Assembly (NCBI GenBank): GCA_017465845.1
Contig: JAFTVH010000190.1
Span: forward strand, 1-43,942
Length of the DNA: 43,942 nucleotides
Direction of reading: 5' to 3'
DNA from: Lachnospiraceae bacterium
Lineage (GTDB): Bacteria; Bacillota; Clostridia; Lachnospirales; Lachnospiraceae
Shown here: positions 25,412-34,344 of the stretch, one piece after another
How the letters are laid out: each line of letters opens with the position of its first letter
Numbering within the stretch: position 1 is the first letter of the stretch
Translations under genes and position numbers: made by a program
Notes under the pieces: model-generated
Database searches by the model: none
Told to the model about the DNA's origin: nothing
Seen by the model: the letters and a program-made list of their open reading frames with translations, nothing else

Positions 25412-27832
25412 ATGATCACACCCCTTAGTTGGTTAAAGGAATATGTTGATATAGATATTACACCCCAGGAGTTGCAGGATAAGTTATTTTCCTGCGGCTT
25501 CGAAGTAGAAGAATTGTATGAAGTAGGAAAAGATATCAGTAAGGTAGTCGTAGGTAAGGTGCTTACCTGTGAGGCTATTCCGGATACACACCTGCATGTA
25601 TGCCAGGTAGACTGTGGCGAGCATGGTACATTCCAGATCTGCTGTGGTGCAGACAATGTGGCAGCAGGAGGAAAGTTCCCAGCAGCTTTAGTAGGCGCTA
25701 CCGTATATGCTACTGCAAAGGATCATAAGACTGTAGAAGGTGTAATGACCATTGGAAAAGGCAAGCTTCGCGGCTATGAATCCCACGGTATGCTTTGCTC
25801 CGGCGTAGAGCTCGGTGTCAGCGAAAATATGTATCCCGGTGCGGGCTACAACGGCCTTCTGGTGCTTCCTGAGGATGCCCCGGTTGGTGCAGATGTTAAG
25901 CCGATCTTAGGCCTGGATGACTGGATCTTTGATATTGCCATTACTGCTAACCGTCCGGATTGCCAGAGTATTTTCGGTATTGCCAGAGAGGTTGCTGCCG
26001 TTCTGGAAAAAGAATTAAAGATGCCGGATGTAAGCTATACAGAAACAGAAAACAAGCTTGCCGGATTTAAAGTAGCAGTAGACTGTCCTGATCTGTGTCC
26101 CAGATACAGCGCCCATTACGTGACAGATGTTACCATAGGAGAATCTCCCGCATGGATGAAGAGAAGACTGGCTCTGGTAGGCATTGATGCCATTTCCAAT
26201 GTGGTGGATATTACCAACTATATTTTGAAAGAACTGGGTCAGCCCATGCATGCTTTTGACCTGACCACACTGGAAGGCAATGCCATTCAGGTAAGAAGAG
26301 CAGCTGACGGAGAGAAGATCACTACCCTGGATGGTCAGGAACTGACACTGACAGATGCCAATATGGTAATCTGTGACGGCGTAAAGCCTGTTGCTCTGGC
26401 AGGTGTTATGGGAGGATTGAATTCTGAGATCCGTGACACTACAAGTGCTGTTTTGTTCGAATCTGCCAAATTTGCCCGTGACAATATCCGCAGAACCTCC
26501 AGAGCACTCGGCAAGCGTTCTGATTCCAGCGCCCGTTATGAAAAGGGTGTAGACGAATATGCAACGGTTATGGCAATGAAGCGTGCCCTTCATCTGATTG
26601 AGGAGCTTGGCTGCGGTAAAGTGGGCCGCACACATGTGGATGTCAATACCGGCAATAGCGTAGAGCCCAGAGAGCTTACCGTAAGCGTTAAAAAAGTAAA
26701 TGATTGTCTTGGTATTGTAGTGCCCAATGAGGAAATACTTAAGATTATGACCAATCTGGCTTTCGAGCCTAAGATGGATGGGGATTCCCTCATTCTTCAG
26801 GTACCTGCTTATCGTGAAGATATGGAAACATATCAGGATGTGGCAGAAGAAGTGATCCGTATGTATGGTTATGATCATGTGGTTCCTGCCTTCATGCCTT
26901 CAGCACAGGTTACCATCGGTGGACTGAACCTGCAGCAAAAGAGTGAGCTGAAGCTGAAGAAAGCATTGTGCAGCGTAGGTGCTTACGAGTGTATTCATTA
27001 TTCCTTCTTCTCACCTGCAGACCTTGACATGCTGAAATTGCCCCAGGATGCCGTGGAGCGCAAGACCATCAGACTTATGAATCCGATCAGTGATGAATTG
27101 TCCCTGATGAGAACCACCCTGGCAGCATCCATGATCAATGCAATTGCGCGTAACCAGAAGAGAGGTAATCTGGAGGGAAGATTATTTGAAATCGGCAATG
27201 TATTTATGCCCTATGAGCTTCCTTTGACTCAGTATCCGGATGAAAAGCCCAGACTGTGCGTAGGTATTTTCGGTAAAAAGGAATCCTTCTATACCATGAA
27301 GGGTATAGCTGAGAAGATTGCTGATACTCTGCAGTTAGAGTTTACGTATGAAAATATGAGTAATACTTTCCTGCATCCTTACCAGACGGCACGTATTTTG
27401 TGCAATGGAGCAGAAATCGGTTACTTTGGAAAGCTTGCCTATGATGTTGCAGATGAACAGGATCTTCGTACCCCTGCATTTATTCTGGAAATGGATCTTA
27501 AGGTAGTATCCCAGTGGTACGGCAAGAAGCCTGTATTCAAGCCTTTGCCTAAGTTCCCTGAGGAACAGCGTGACCTGGCTTTGGTAATGAGCAAGGAGAT
27601 CACCTGTGGGGAGATTGAAGCGGTTATGAAGGAAAGCTGCAAATACATCACAAACATTTCTCTCTTTGATATTTATGAGGGAGAACAGATTGCGGCTGAT
27701 AAGAAGAGCATGGCCTTTACAGTGGTATTCACACCCAAAGATGAGGCATTTGGTGCGGAATCTGTTGATGGATTCGTAAAGAAAATTTTAAAGCAGCTAA
27801 ATAAGAAGTACGGTGTGGAACTTAGAAGCTGA
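25412..27832 (+). CDS. pheT: Phenylalanyl-tRNA synthetase beta subunit
   Basis: 806-aa partner of PheS. In order: an OB-fold tRNA-binding domain (residues ~40-150, VVVGKVLTCEAIPDTHLHVC), the B3/B4 domain with editing site for mischarged Tyr, B5 (KVNDCLGIVVPNEEI...), the catalytic-like core (YECIHYSFFSP, LMNPISDELSLMRTTL) and the C-terminal ferredoxin-fold anticodon-binding domain (FPEEQRDLALVM ... FTPKDEAFG). Full length with a normal start after AAAGGTAAGG. Co-transcribed with pheS and therefore under the same T-box. Confidence 0.96.
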   Translation: MITPLSWLKEYVDIDITPQELQDKLFSCGFEVEELYEVGKDISKVVVGKVLTCEAIPDTHLHVCQVDCGEHGTFQICCGADNVAAGGKFPAALVGATVYATAKDHKTVEGVMTIGKGKLRGYESHGMLCSGVELGVSENMYPGAGYNGLLVLPEDAPVGADVKPILGLDDWIFDIAITANRPDCQSIFGIAREVAAVLEKELKMPDVSYTETENKLAGFKVAVDCPDLCPRYSAHYVTDVTIGESPAWMKRRLALVGIDAISNVVDITNYILKELGQPMHAFDLTTLEGNAIQVRRAADGEKITTLDGQELTLTDANMVICDGVKPVALAGVMGGLNSEIRDTTSAVLFESAKFARDNIRRTSRALGKRSDSSARYEKGVDEYATVMAMKRALHLIEELGCGKVGRTHVDVNTGNSVEPRELTVSVKKVNDCLGIVVPNEEILKIMTNLAFEPKMDGDSLILQVPAYREDMETYQDVAEEVIRMYGYDHVVPAFMPSAQVTIGGLNLQQKSELKLKKALCSVGAYECIHYSFFSPADLDMLKLPQDAVERKTIRLMNPISDELSLMRTTLAASMINAIARNQKRGNLEGRLFEIGNVFMPYELPLTQYPDEKPRLCVGIFGKKESFYTMKGIAEKIADTLQLEFTYENMSNTFLHPYQTARILCNGAEIGYFGKLAYDVADEQDLRTPAFILEMDLKVVSQWYGKKPVFKPLPKFPEEQRDLALVMSKEITCGEIEAVMKESCKYITNISLFDIYEGEQIAADKKSMAFTVVFTPKDEAFGAESVDGFVKKILKQLNKKYGVELRS

Positions 27833-27897
27833 CAAATAGATTGTAAAGTAATTTAGATTAAGAAGTTTGGGCAGAAATGCCCGGAATTGGAGGCAAA

Positions 27898-29325
27898 ATG
27901 GAACGAAAAAATACTTGGGAAACTTACAATGAAGCCCAGTTAAAAGAACTGGAAACATTAAATGAAGGATACAGAGAGTTCCTTGATAACAGTAAGACCG
28001 AGCGTGAGTGTATCGACACCATTGTAAATACCGTAGAAGCAGCAGGCTATAAAGAACTGGAAACACTGATTGCAGAAGGTAAGACCTTGAAAAAAGGCGA
28101 TAAAGTATACAGCGTATGGATGAATAAATCCATCGCTATGTTCCAGATCGGTACCAAACCTATGACAGAAGGCATGAACATTCTGGGCGCTCACATTGAC
28201 AGCCCCAGACTGGACATCAAGCAGAATCCTCTTTATGAAGACGGCGGTTTTGCTTATCTTGACACCCATTATTACGGTGGCGTAAAGAAGTATCAGTGGG
28301 TAACCATTCCTCTTGCACTTCACGGTGTCGTAGTAAAGAAAGACGGTACAACCATTGAACTGAATGTAGGTGAAAATGAAGATGATCCCGTATTCTTCAT
28401 TTCAGACCTGCTGATTCACCTGTCTCAGGAGCAGCTGGAAAAGAAAGCTGCCAAGGTCATCGAAGGAGAAGCACTTGACCTGATCGTAGGCAACAAGCCT
28501 ATCAAAGTAGGACCTAAGGCAGAAGATAAGAATGCCGATGGCAAGAAAGAGACCGTAAAGGAAGCTGTGAAAGCAGGCATCCTGGATATCCTGAAAAACC
28601 AGTACGATATGGAAGAAGAGGACTTTATCTCCGCAGAACTGGAAGTAGTTCCTGCCGGTAAAGCAAGAGAAGCAGGCTTCGACCGCAGCATAATCCTTTC
28701 CTATGGTCAGGACGACAGAGTCTGTGCATATACCTCTCTGATGGCTATGCTGGATACCAAAGAGACGGAGAGAACCATGTGCTGTATCCTGGTAGACAAG
28801 GAAGAAATCGGTTCCGTAGGCGCTACCGGTATGCAGTCCAGATTCTTTGAAAATGCAGTGGCAGAAGTGATGAATCTCTGTGGCGAATACAGTGAGCTGA
28901 ATGTGCGCAGATGTCTGGCACGTTGCTGCATGCTTTCTTCCGATGTAAGCAGTGCTTATGACCCTTCCTATGCAGGAAGCTTTGATAAGAAAAATGTAGC
29001 TTACCTGGGTGGCGGTATGGTACTGAATAAGTTCACCGGTTCCAGAGGAAAATCCGGTTCCAACGATGCCAACGCAGAATACCTGGCTCATATCAGAAAA
29101 ATTTATGAGGAAGCAGGCGTCAACTTCCAGACCGCAGAGCTTGGCAAAGTAGACCTGGGCGGTGGCGGAACCATCGCTTATATCCTGGCACTGTATGGCA
29201 TGAATGTCATCGACAGCGGCGTGGCAGTTCTTAATATGCATGCTCCCTGGGAAGCTACCAGCAAGGCTGATGTGTATGAGACCTACCGTGGATATCGCGC
29301 TTTCGTAGAAAAAGCAGGAATGTAA
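27898..29325 (+). CDS. M18-family aminopeptidase
   Basis: Cytosolic metallo-aminopeptidase with two metal ions. Visible ligands and motifs: [12 protein letters not shown] (His and first Asp region), [13 protein letters not shown] (catalytic Glu pair), [11 protein letters not shown] (bridging Asp region) and [20 protein letters not shown] (C-terminal His). An insert of about 60 residues (roughly 165-240) is the dimer/butterfly domain. Start 27898 follows GGAGG; an in-frame ATG at 27877 lies before that ribosome site and is rejected. 475 aa, typical. Could be called apeB by some annotations. Starts 65 bp after pheT. Confidence 0.92.
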   Translation: MERKNTWETYNEAQLKELETLNEGYREFLDNSKTERECIDTIVNTVEAAGYKELETLIAEGKTLKKGDKVYSVWMNKSIAMFQIGTKPMTEGMNILGAHIDSPRLDIKQNPLYEDGGFAYLDTHYYGGVKKYQWVTIPLALHGVVVKKDGTTIELNVGENEDDPVFFISDLLIHLSQEQLEKKAAKVIEGEALDLIVGNKPIKVGPKAEDKNADGKKETVKEAVKAGILDILKNQYDMEEEDFISAELEVVPAGKAREAGFDRSIILSYGQDDRVCAYTSLMAMLDTKETERTMCCILVDKEEIGSVGATGMQSRFFENAVAEVMNLCGEYSELNVRRCLARCCMLSSDVSSAYDPSYAGSFDKKNVAYLGGGMVLNKFTGSRGKSGSNDANAEYLAHIRKIYEEAGVNFQTAELGKVDLGGGGTIAYILALYGMNVIDSGVAVLNMHAPWEATSKADVYETYRGYRAFVEKAGM

Positions 29326-29371
29326 TATAAATTTGCCGTGTATCAGATGCATGGCTGATAAAGGAATCAAT

Positions 29372-30502
29372 ATGACAGAACTGAAAAAATCAGATTTTTA
29401 TTTTGATCTGCCTCAGGAACTGATTGCCCAGGACCCGCTGGAGGACCGTTCGTCCTCCAGGCTCCTGGTGTTAAACAAGGACACCGGGGCAGTGTCTCAT
29501 CATATTTTTAAAGAAATTATAGATTATCTGCATCCGGGAGACTGTCTGGTACTGAACAATACCAAGGTCATTCCGGCAAGGCTTTTAGGAGAGAGAGAAG
29601 GCACCGGCGCCCATGTGGAGGTGCTTTTGTTAAAGCGCAGAGAAGCGGATGTGTGGGAAACTCTTGTAAAGCCCGGAAAGAAATGTAAGCCCGGAACGAA
29701 ACTGGTATTCGGAGATGGTTTGTTAAAAGCAGAAGTACTGGAAACAGTAGAAGAAGGCAACCGCCTGATTCGTTTTGAGTATCAAGGTATCTGGGAAGAG
29801 GTGCTTGACCGCCTGGGTGAAATGCCTTTACCTCCCTATATTACCCACAAGCTCAAAGACCGCAACCGCTATCAGACGGTATATGCGAAATACGAAGGTT
29901 CTGCAGCAGCCCCCACCGCAGGACTCCATTTTACCACACAGCTGTTGGAGCAGATTGCAGCAAAAGGTGTGAACATAGCTTATGTAACACTCCATGTGGG
30001 ACTGGGAACTTTCCGTCCCGTGAAAGAAGAAAATGTGCTGGAGCATCACATGCATTCTGAATATTATCAGGTATCAGAGGAAGCTGCAGAGCTGATCAAC
30101 CGTACCAAAGCAAACGGCGGAAGAATCATCTGCGTGGGCACCACCAGCTGTCGTACAGTAGAAAGTGCATCTGATGAGAACGGTATTATCCATGCAGGCT
30201 GTGATAACACCGAGATTTTCATTTATCCCGGCTATCGTTTCAAGGTGCTGGATGCGCTGATTACCAATTTCCACCTTCCCGAATCTACATTGGTAATGCT
30301 GGTATCTGCTTTGGCAGGCAGGGAGAATGTGCTGAATGCTTATGAAGAGGCTATAAAAGAGCGCTATCGCTTCTTCAGTTTTGGTGATGCTATGTTCATA
30401 ACCGGTCAGGATGATGTGATAATGGACCGGAATGATGCCGGAACGGACTGCGGTATTGAACAGGAAGCAGCAAGAGGACAGGATGATGAGCAGAACAGAT
30501 AG
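29372..30502 (+). CDS. queA: S-adenosylmethionine:tRNA ribosyltransferase-isomerase
   Basis: Transfers and rearranges the ribosyl part of SAM onto preQ1 in tRNA, the penultimate step of queuosine synthesis. Family blocks are clear: [53 protein letters not shown] and [16 protein letters not shown]. The usual C-terminus ([12 protein letters not shown]) is followed by a ~30-residue acidic, Gln-rich tail not found in the standard ~342-aa enzyme; total 376 aa. Start 29372 follows AAAGGA; an earlier ATG at 29333 is rejected. The last 17 bp overlap the next gene. Confidence 0.95.
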   Translation: MTELKKSDFYFDLPQELIAQDPLEDRSSSRLLVLNKDTGAVSHHIFKEIIDYLHPGDCLVLNNTKVIPARLLGEREGTGAHVEVLLLKRREADVWETLVKPGKKCKPGTKLVFGDGLLKAEVLETVEEGNRLIRFEYQGIWEEVLDRLGEMPLPPYITHKLKDRNRYQTVYAKYEGSAAAPTAGLHFTTQLLEQIAAKGVNIAYVTLHVGLGTFRPVKEENVLEHHMHSEYYQVSEEAAELINRTKANGGRIICVGTTSCRTVESASDENGIIHAGCDNTEIFIYPGYRFKVLDALITNFHLPESTLVMLVSALAGRENVLNAYEEAIKERYRFFSFGDAMFITGQDDVIMDRNDAGTDCGIEQEAARGQDDEQNR

Positions 30503-31331
30503 CAGTCCTCAGAACGAACTGCGTCTGTCCTTTATTCCGATCGGGAAAGGTGACTGTTTTCTGATAGAAGTACCTGAGGATGGGTTTTACCTGTGTGATA
30601 CCGGCACCAGGGAGGATGCGCCCAAAATTAAAGAAGTACTCCATGCAAAAGGAGTAGAGTCTCTTAAAGCAATCTTTCTGACACACGGACACAAGGATCA
30701 CAGCGGCAGCTTGAAAAAGATTTTGCGTGCCTTTCCAACGGAGACGGTCTATTATTCCGGCAGGGATAAAATCACATTTGCAGAACTGCATGTAAAAAAG
30801 GCTGCCGGGAAGAGAAACAGTACAGCAGTCAAACTATACGGCGGAGAAATCATTGATATGGGACAGGCACGAATGGAAGTATGGATGCCTGAAAAGCCTG
30901 ATAAGTCCAATGAAAATAATAATTCTGTGGTGTTCCGGTTATGCTACGGGGAGACAGCTTTCCTTCTGACAGGAGATATGGAGCTGGAGGAAGAAGCAAT
31001 TTATCTGGCAAGTGGTGTGGAATGCCGTGCAGATGTGCTGAAGCTTGGACACCATGGAGAGGACGATGCCACTTCAGAGGAACTGTTGGAGCGGGTGAAC
31101 CCTGAATACGCCATTATTACAGGGAATGCGGAAGAAAATCCTGATTCTTTGGACGAGACTGTTGCAGCAAGACTGAAAGCCCGTGGAATGAAGTGTTTCT
31201 ATTCCGAGGGGGAGCAGCTTGCTACAGATTTTATATCAGATGGCAGGAAGGTTCGGGTAGAGGTGATTGCGGTCGTCTTAATGGAAGATGATAAAAAGCA
31301 GGCTTTACAAAATGGAAATGAATGTGAATGA
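30486..31331 (+). CDS. MBL-fold (ComEC/Rec2-like) metallohydrolase
   Basis: Soluble metallo-beta-lactamase-fold protein with the HGHKDHSG metal motif near residue 61, TGDME for the bridging Asp, and [15 protein letters not shown], the arrangement seen in the ComEC C-terminal domain. The substrate is unknown; stand-alone members are sometimes predicted nucleases. Two adjacent ATGs (30483, 30486) exist; AGAGGA (30473-30478) fits 30486 best with 7-nt spacing. 281 aa. No membrane part and no signal peptide. It overlaps queA upstream and the VanZ-like gene downstream, which suggests translational coupling. Confidence 0.88.
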   Translation: MSRTDSSPQNELRLSFIPIGKGDCFLIEVPEDGFYLCDTGTREDAPKIKEVLHAKGVESLKAIFLTHGHKDHSGSLKKILRAFPTETVYYSGRDKITFAELHVKKAAGKRNSTAVKLYGGEIIDMGQARMEVWMPEKPDKSNENNNSVVFRLCYGETAFLLTGDMELEEEAIYLASGVECRADVLKLGHHGEDDATSEELLERVNPEYAIITGNAEENPDSLDETVAARLKARGMKCFYSEGEQLATDFISDGRKVRVEVIAVVLMEDDKKQALQNGNECE

Positions 31332-31833
31332 TAAATCAGATAAAAAGGACAGAAGGAAGCGTATTTTAATCAGTGCAGCTGCAGGCTGTCTGCTCCTTCT
31401 GTTATACAGCATGATATTTTCTTTTTCTGCACAGGACGGTGAGCAGTCCAGCGGCTTGAGTATGTATGTAGCGGAGAAAGGAGTGGCACTTGTGAATGCC
31501 TTAACTGACAGTAACTGGACAGAAGGTTATATGTTGGAAATGGCAGAGAATGTTGAAACTCCGATCAGAAAGCTGGCGCATTTTACAGAGTATGCAGTCA
31601 TGGGAGTGCTGGTATACAGCTTTTTAAGACCTTGGGCGCAGCGAGGAAGAAAATTGTACCTGATAACGATTTTCTGGGTATTACTCTCAGCAGCTGCAGA
31701 TGAATTGCACCAGTTATTTGTACCGGGGCGTTACAGCAATCCACTGGATGTACTGCTGGATACCTGTGGAGGTATCTTTGGTTTGCTGTGTATTGTTTTT
31801 GCTGAAAAATGGCTGCAGGAAAGACGGCAGTAA
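31312..31833 (+). CDS. VanZ-like family membrane protein
   Basis: Small membrane protein with four helices; ISAAAGCLLLLLYSMIFSFS is the first. The VanZ signature is present: RKLAHFTEYAVMGVLVYSF and DELHQLFVPGRYSNPLDVLLD. VanZ confers low-level teicoplanin resistance in one enterococcal cluster, but most family members have unknown roles and none should be assumed here. Start at 31312 (a second ATG at 31318); the ribosome site is weak (AGCAGG), so coupling to the overlapping MBL gene is likely. 173 aa. A strong hairpin terminator follows. Confidence 0.85.
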   Translation: MEMNVNDKSDKKDRRKRILISAAAGCLLLLLYSMIFSFSAQDGEQSSGLSMYVAEKGVALVNALTDSNWTEGYMLEMAENVETPIRKLAHFTEYAVMGVLVYSFLRPWAQRGRKLYLITIFWVLLSAAADELHQLFVPGRYSNPLDVLLDTCGGIFGLLCIVFAEKWLQERRQ

Positions 31834-31879
31834 AATTTCAATGGGGAAAATGCCGGATTGCAGATTACTTGCGTATAAG

Positions 31880-31935
31880 AATGCCACCAAACTATGGGCA
31901 TTGATGCTTAGTTTGATGGCATTTTTTATTTTTAT
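31880..31935 (+). terminator. intrinsic terminator ending the pheS-to-VanZ transcription unit
   Basis: AATGCCACCAAACTA (31880-31894) pairs with TAGTTTGATGGCATT (31909-31923) with one C-A mismatch, then a T-rich tail (TTTTTATTTTT). It stands between convergent VanZ-like and tyrA genes. Confidence 0.8.
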
Positions 31936-31940
31936 ATATG

Positions 31941-33041
31941 CTATTTTTTCTTGTAAATGTGGTAGCCCTTTCCGGAAAGGATAGCACCTGCCCGGTTCAT
32001 GCTCTCTTCATCATATAACTCGATTTTCAGGACACCGCCCTCTGCCTCACGATTGTGGACGATGCCGATATTTTTGATACTGATACTGTTAAGTGCCAGT
32101 ATGGTAGCAATAGAAGCCAGAGCTCCGGGCTCGTCCGCAATATCAATATTCATTGAATAGGATATCTTAATCGGACCGCTGGAAGCACTGATAAAGGAAT
32201 CGCGGTAAATTCTTGCACTGTCAAACAGCTCATACAGCTCGTCTTCCTGCTTCCTGGAAAGCTCATTCCTGATTTTATTAAGAGAAGCAATATAGTCATC
32301 GAGCAGGCTTAATATATTATCCGTATTGGTCAGACAGATCTGCTGCCACATCACAGCAGAAGAGGAGGCGATTCTGGTAATATCCTTAAAACCACCGGCG
32401 GCAATCATCTTCATAATGCCTTCCGGCGAATCACTGTCACGTACCAGATTTACCAGAGACGCTGCAATCACATGAGGCAGATGGCTGACAGCAGCTGTGA
32501 CATAATCGTGCTGGTTGTAGGAAAGAATGAGAGGGATGGCTCCCATTTTCGTCACCAGTTCCTGATAAGCCTCAACTTTGGCTGAGTCTACGGTGGGAGT
32601 AGGTGTCAGGATATAGTAAGCATTTTCTATAAGCACTGCCTTGGAATTGATATAACCTACCCGCTCACTTCCTGCCATAGGATGCCCGCCGATGAACTGG
32701 CTTTCCAACCCCATTTCTGCAATATGAAGGTGAATGTCTGTCTTCACACTTCCCACATCCGTAAGGATGCAGTCGGAAGATAAGATGTCCCGGATCTGTA
32801 ACAGATTTTCATCATTCTTCTGAACAGGAGCGCATAGGAATAGATAATCACAGTCGCTGAAGCGCCGGTCTATGCGGTCACAGACAATATCAGCAATACC
32901 GTCATCAGCAGCAGCTTTCAGAGAATCTATATTGATATCGTAAGCGATGATCTTCACGTTTTTTACTTTTTCTTTTAAGGCTTTGGCAATGGAGCCGCCT
33001 ATGAGACCCAGGCCAATAAACCCACAGGTAATATCTGACAT
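31941..33041 (-). CDS. tyrA: Prephenate dehydrogenase with ACT domain
   Basis: NAD-dependent step of tyrosine synthesis, prephenate to 4-hydroxyphenylpyruvate. N-terminal Rossmann motif GFIGLGLIGGSIAKAL, then TDVGSVKTDI and GGHPMAGSERVGY (catalytic His region), and SHLPHVIAASL in the helical dimerisation domain. The last ~75 residues form an ACT domain (DIADEPGALASIATIL), which suggests feedback control by tyrosine or phenylalanine. Start 33041 is preceded by GAGAGGA; an ATG at 33059 is rejected. 366 aa, normal for Firmicutes. It is the only leftward gene in this part, with its own promoter. Confidence 0.95.
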   Translation of the reverse strand: MSDITCGFIGLGLIGGSIAKALKEKVKNVKIIAYDINIDSLKAAADDGIADIVCDRIDRRFSDCDYLFLCAPVQKNDENLLQIRDILSSDCILTDVGSVKTDIHLHIAEMGLESQFIGGHPMAGSERVGYINSKAVLIENAYYILTPTPTVDSAKVEAYQELVTKMGAIPLILSYNQHDYVTAAVSHLPHVIAASLVNLVRDSDSPEGIMKMIAAGGFKDITRIASSSAVMWQQICLTNTDNILSLLDDYIASLNKIRNELSRKQEDELYELFDSARIYRDSFISASSGPIKISYSMNIDIADEPGALASIATILALNSISIKNIGIVHNREAEGGVLKIELYDEESMNRAGAILSGKGYHIYKKK

Positions 33042-33078
33042 AAACAATCCTCTCATCAATCATAAAACTTATGAACTC

Positions 33079-33107
33079 ACTATAACACTTCAACGTGCGA
33101 AAGTCAA
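33079..33107 (-). promoter_or_regulatory. sigma-A promoter of tyrA
   Basis: Minus strand: TTGACT (33107-33102), 17-bp spacer, TATAGT (33084-33079). Confidence 0.8.
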
Positions 33108-33225
33108 CAGGGTTGGAGATTTTTAAAGACTTATTTTGAAATCAGTGATATAATTGGAGTAATAGGTGTTTGGCAAGTCGGAATAAGTAAGTGATTGTAG
33201 AGAAAATGGGAGAGAGGACGCAGTT

Positions 33226-34164
33226 ATGGTTTATTTTTCAATTGTTATGGAACAGATCACTATTTTCATTATTTATGCGCTGATTGGTATTATAGCAGTA
33301 AAGGCGAATGTTTTAAACAAAGATGGATTGGGCGTGCTGTCTAAATTTATCACAAAGATATCTTTGCCACTTTTGATATTTACCAACACGATCAACGGTG
33401 CTACAAGGCAGCAGTTCCTGGAGGCGTTGCCTATCATGCTGGCAACGGCTGTGATGTATTTGCTCCTGTACCTGTTGTCTCTTGGACTGTCAAATGTCTT
33501 TCGACTAAAAGGGAATGAACGGAATGTTTACAGAGCCTGTTCGATTTTCGGAAATAATGGTTTTATGGGAATTCCGCTTGTGGCTGCGCTGTTTCCGGAG
33601 CAGGGGCTTTTGTACATAGCGCTCTTCACTGTGGTGGACCAGATGGTACTTTGGACGGTAGGCATGACTTTGACAGCTCCTGTGGACCAGGTGAGCAGTA
33701 TGAGCATTCCCGCGAAACTTAAGAAGATGATCAATCCGGCGGTGATCGGCATCCTGCTTGCAGTAATCGGTGTATTCCTTGTTGTACAGCTGCCCGCACC
33801 GCTTAATACAGCCCTGACTAAGACAGGAGCGATTTCTACACCACTTGCAATGATCTATCTGGGAGGCATTTTCTGCTACACCAATATCCGTGAATATTTG
33901 AAGAAAGCAGAAATCTACGGAACGATTATTCTGAAAATGTGTATCTTTCCCGTACTGTTTTTCTATCTTTTGAAATGGATGCCCGGAATCACTCAGGAGA
34001 TTGCGGTGACCATGAGTGTCCTGTCTGCGCTGCCTACCATGACCACTGTGGCGATGCTGTCACAAATTCAGAAATCTGCCGACGAATACAGCGCCGGAAT
34101 GGTATTTGTGACCACATTATTTTCCATTGTGACACTGCCTCTTGTATGTCTGTTGATTGGTTAA
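33226..34164 (+). CDS. AEC-family (auxin efflux carrier-like) transporter
   Basis: About ten hydrophobic helices across 312 aa. The N-terminal half shows the AEC pattern: KANVLNKDGLGVLSKFITKI and LPLLIFTNTI, then NNGFMGIPLVAALFPEQGLL; the C-terminal half ends ATLFSIVTLPLVCLLI-like. Bacterial members export or import small organic acids or amino acids; the substrate cannot be told. The ribosome site GAGAGGA lies 8-9 nt upstream. Divergent from tyrA; a TATAAT at 33149-33154 with a weak -35 is the likely promoter. No clear terminator before the EF-G-like gene. Confidence 0.9.
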   Translation: MVYFSIVMEQITIFIIYALIGIIAVKANVLNKDGLGVLSKFITKISLPLLIFTNTINGATRQQFLEALPIMLATAVMYLLLYLLSLGLSNVFRLKGNERNVYRACSIFGNNGFMGIPLVAALFPEQGLLYIALFTVVDQMVLWTVGMTLTAPVDQVSSMSIPAKLKKMINPAVIGILLAVIGVFLVVQLPAPLNTALTKTGAISTPLAMIYLGGIFCYTNIREYLKKAEIYGTIILKMCIFPVLFFYLLKWMPGITQEIAVTMSVLSALPTMTTVAMLSQIQKSADEYSAGMVFVTTLFSIVTLPLVCLLIG

Positions 34165-34240
34165 AATGTATTTATTTTGATTTGCGCAGTCAGCAGATGG
34201 TAAAAAATGAAAAATAAATGTGCAAAAATACTAATAGTAC

Positions 34241-34269
34241 TTGTAAAATGTCGGATTATTTAGTAAAAT
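34241..34269 (+). promoter_or_regulatory. sigma-A promoter of the EF-G-like gene
   Basis: TTGTAA (34241-34246), 17-bp spacer, TAAAAT (34264-34269), about 75 bp before the start codon. Confidence 0.7.
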
Positions 34270-34344
34270 AACAATATGGGAATTTGGAAATCCAATTTAG
34301 CTTTGGCAGAATACCCAAAATACACCATAATTGGAGGAAAAGAC

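Noticed and set aside
26015-26878. 287-aa minus-strand open frame inside pheT
   Set aside because: Shadow frame without motifs or ribosome site.
28402-29370. 322-aa minus-strand open frame over the M18 aminopeptidase gene
   Set aside because: Shadow frame; the plus-strand protein has all catalytic motifs.
31312-31833. Teicoplanin-resistance gene vanZ
   Set aside because: Only family-level similarity; no van cluster nearby, so resistance should not be inferred.
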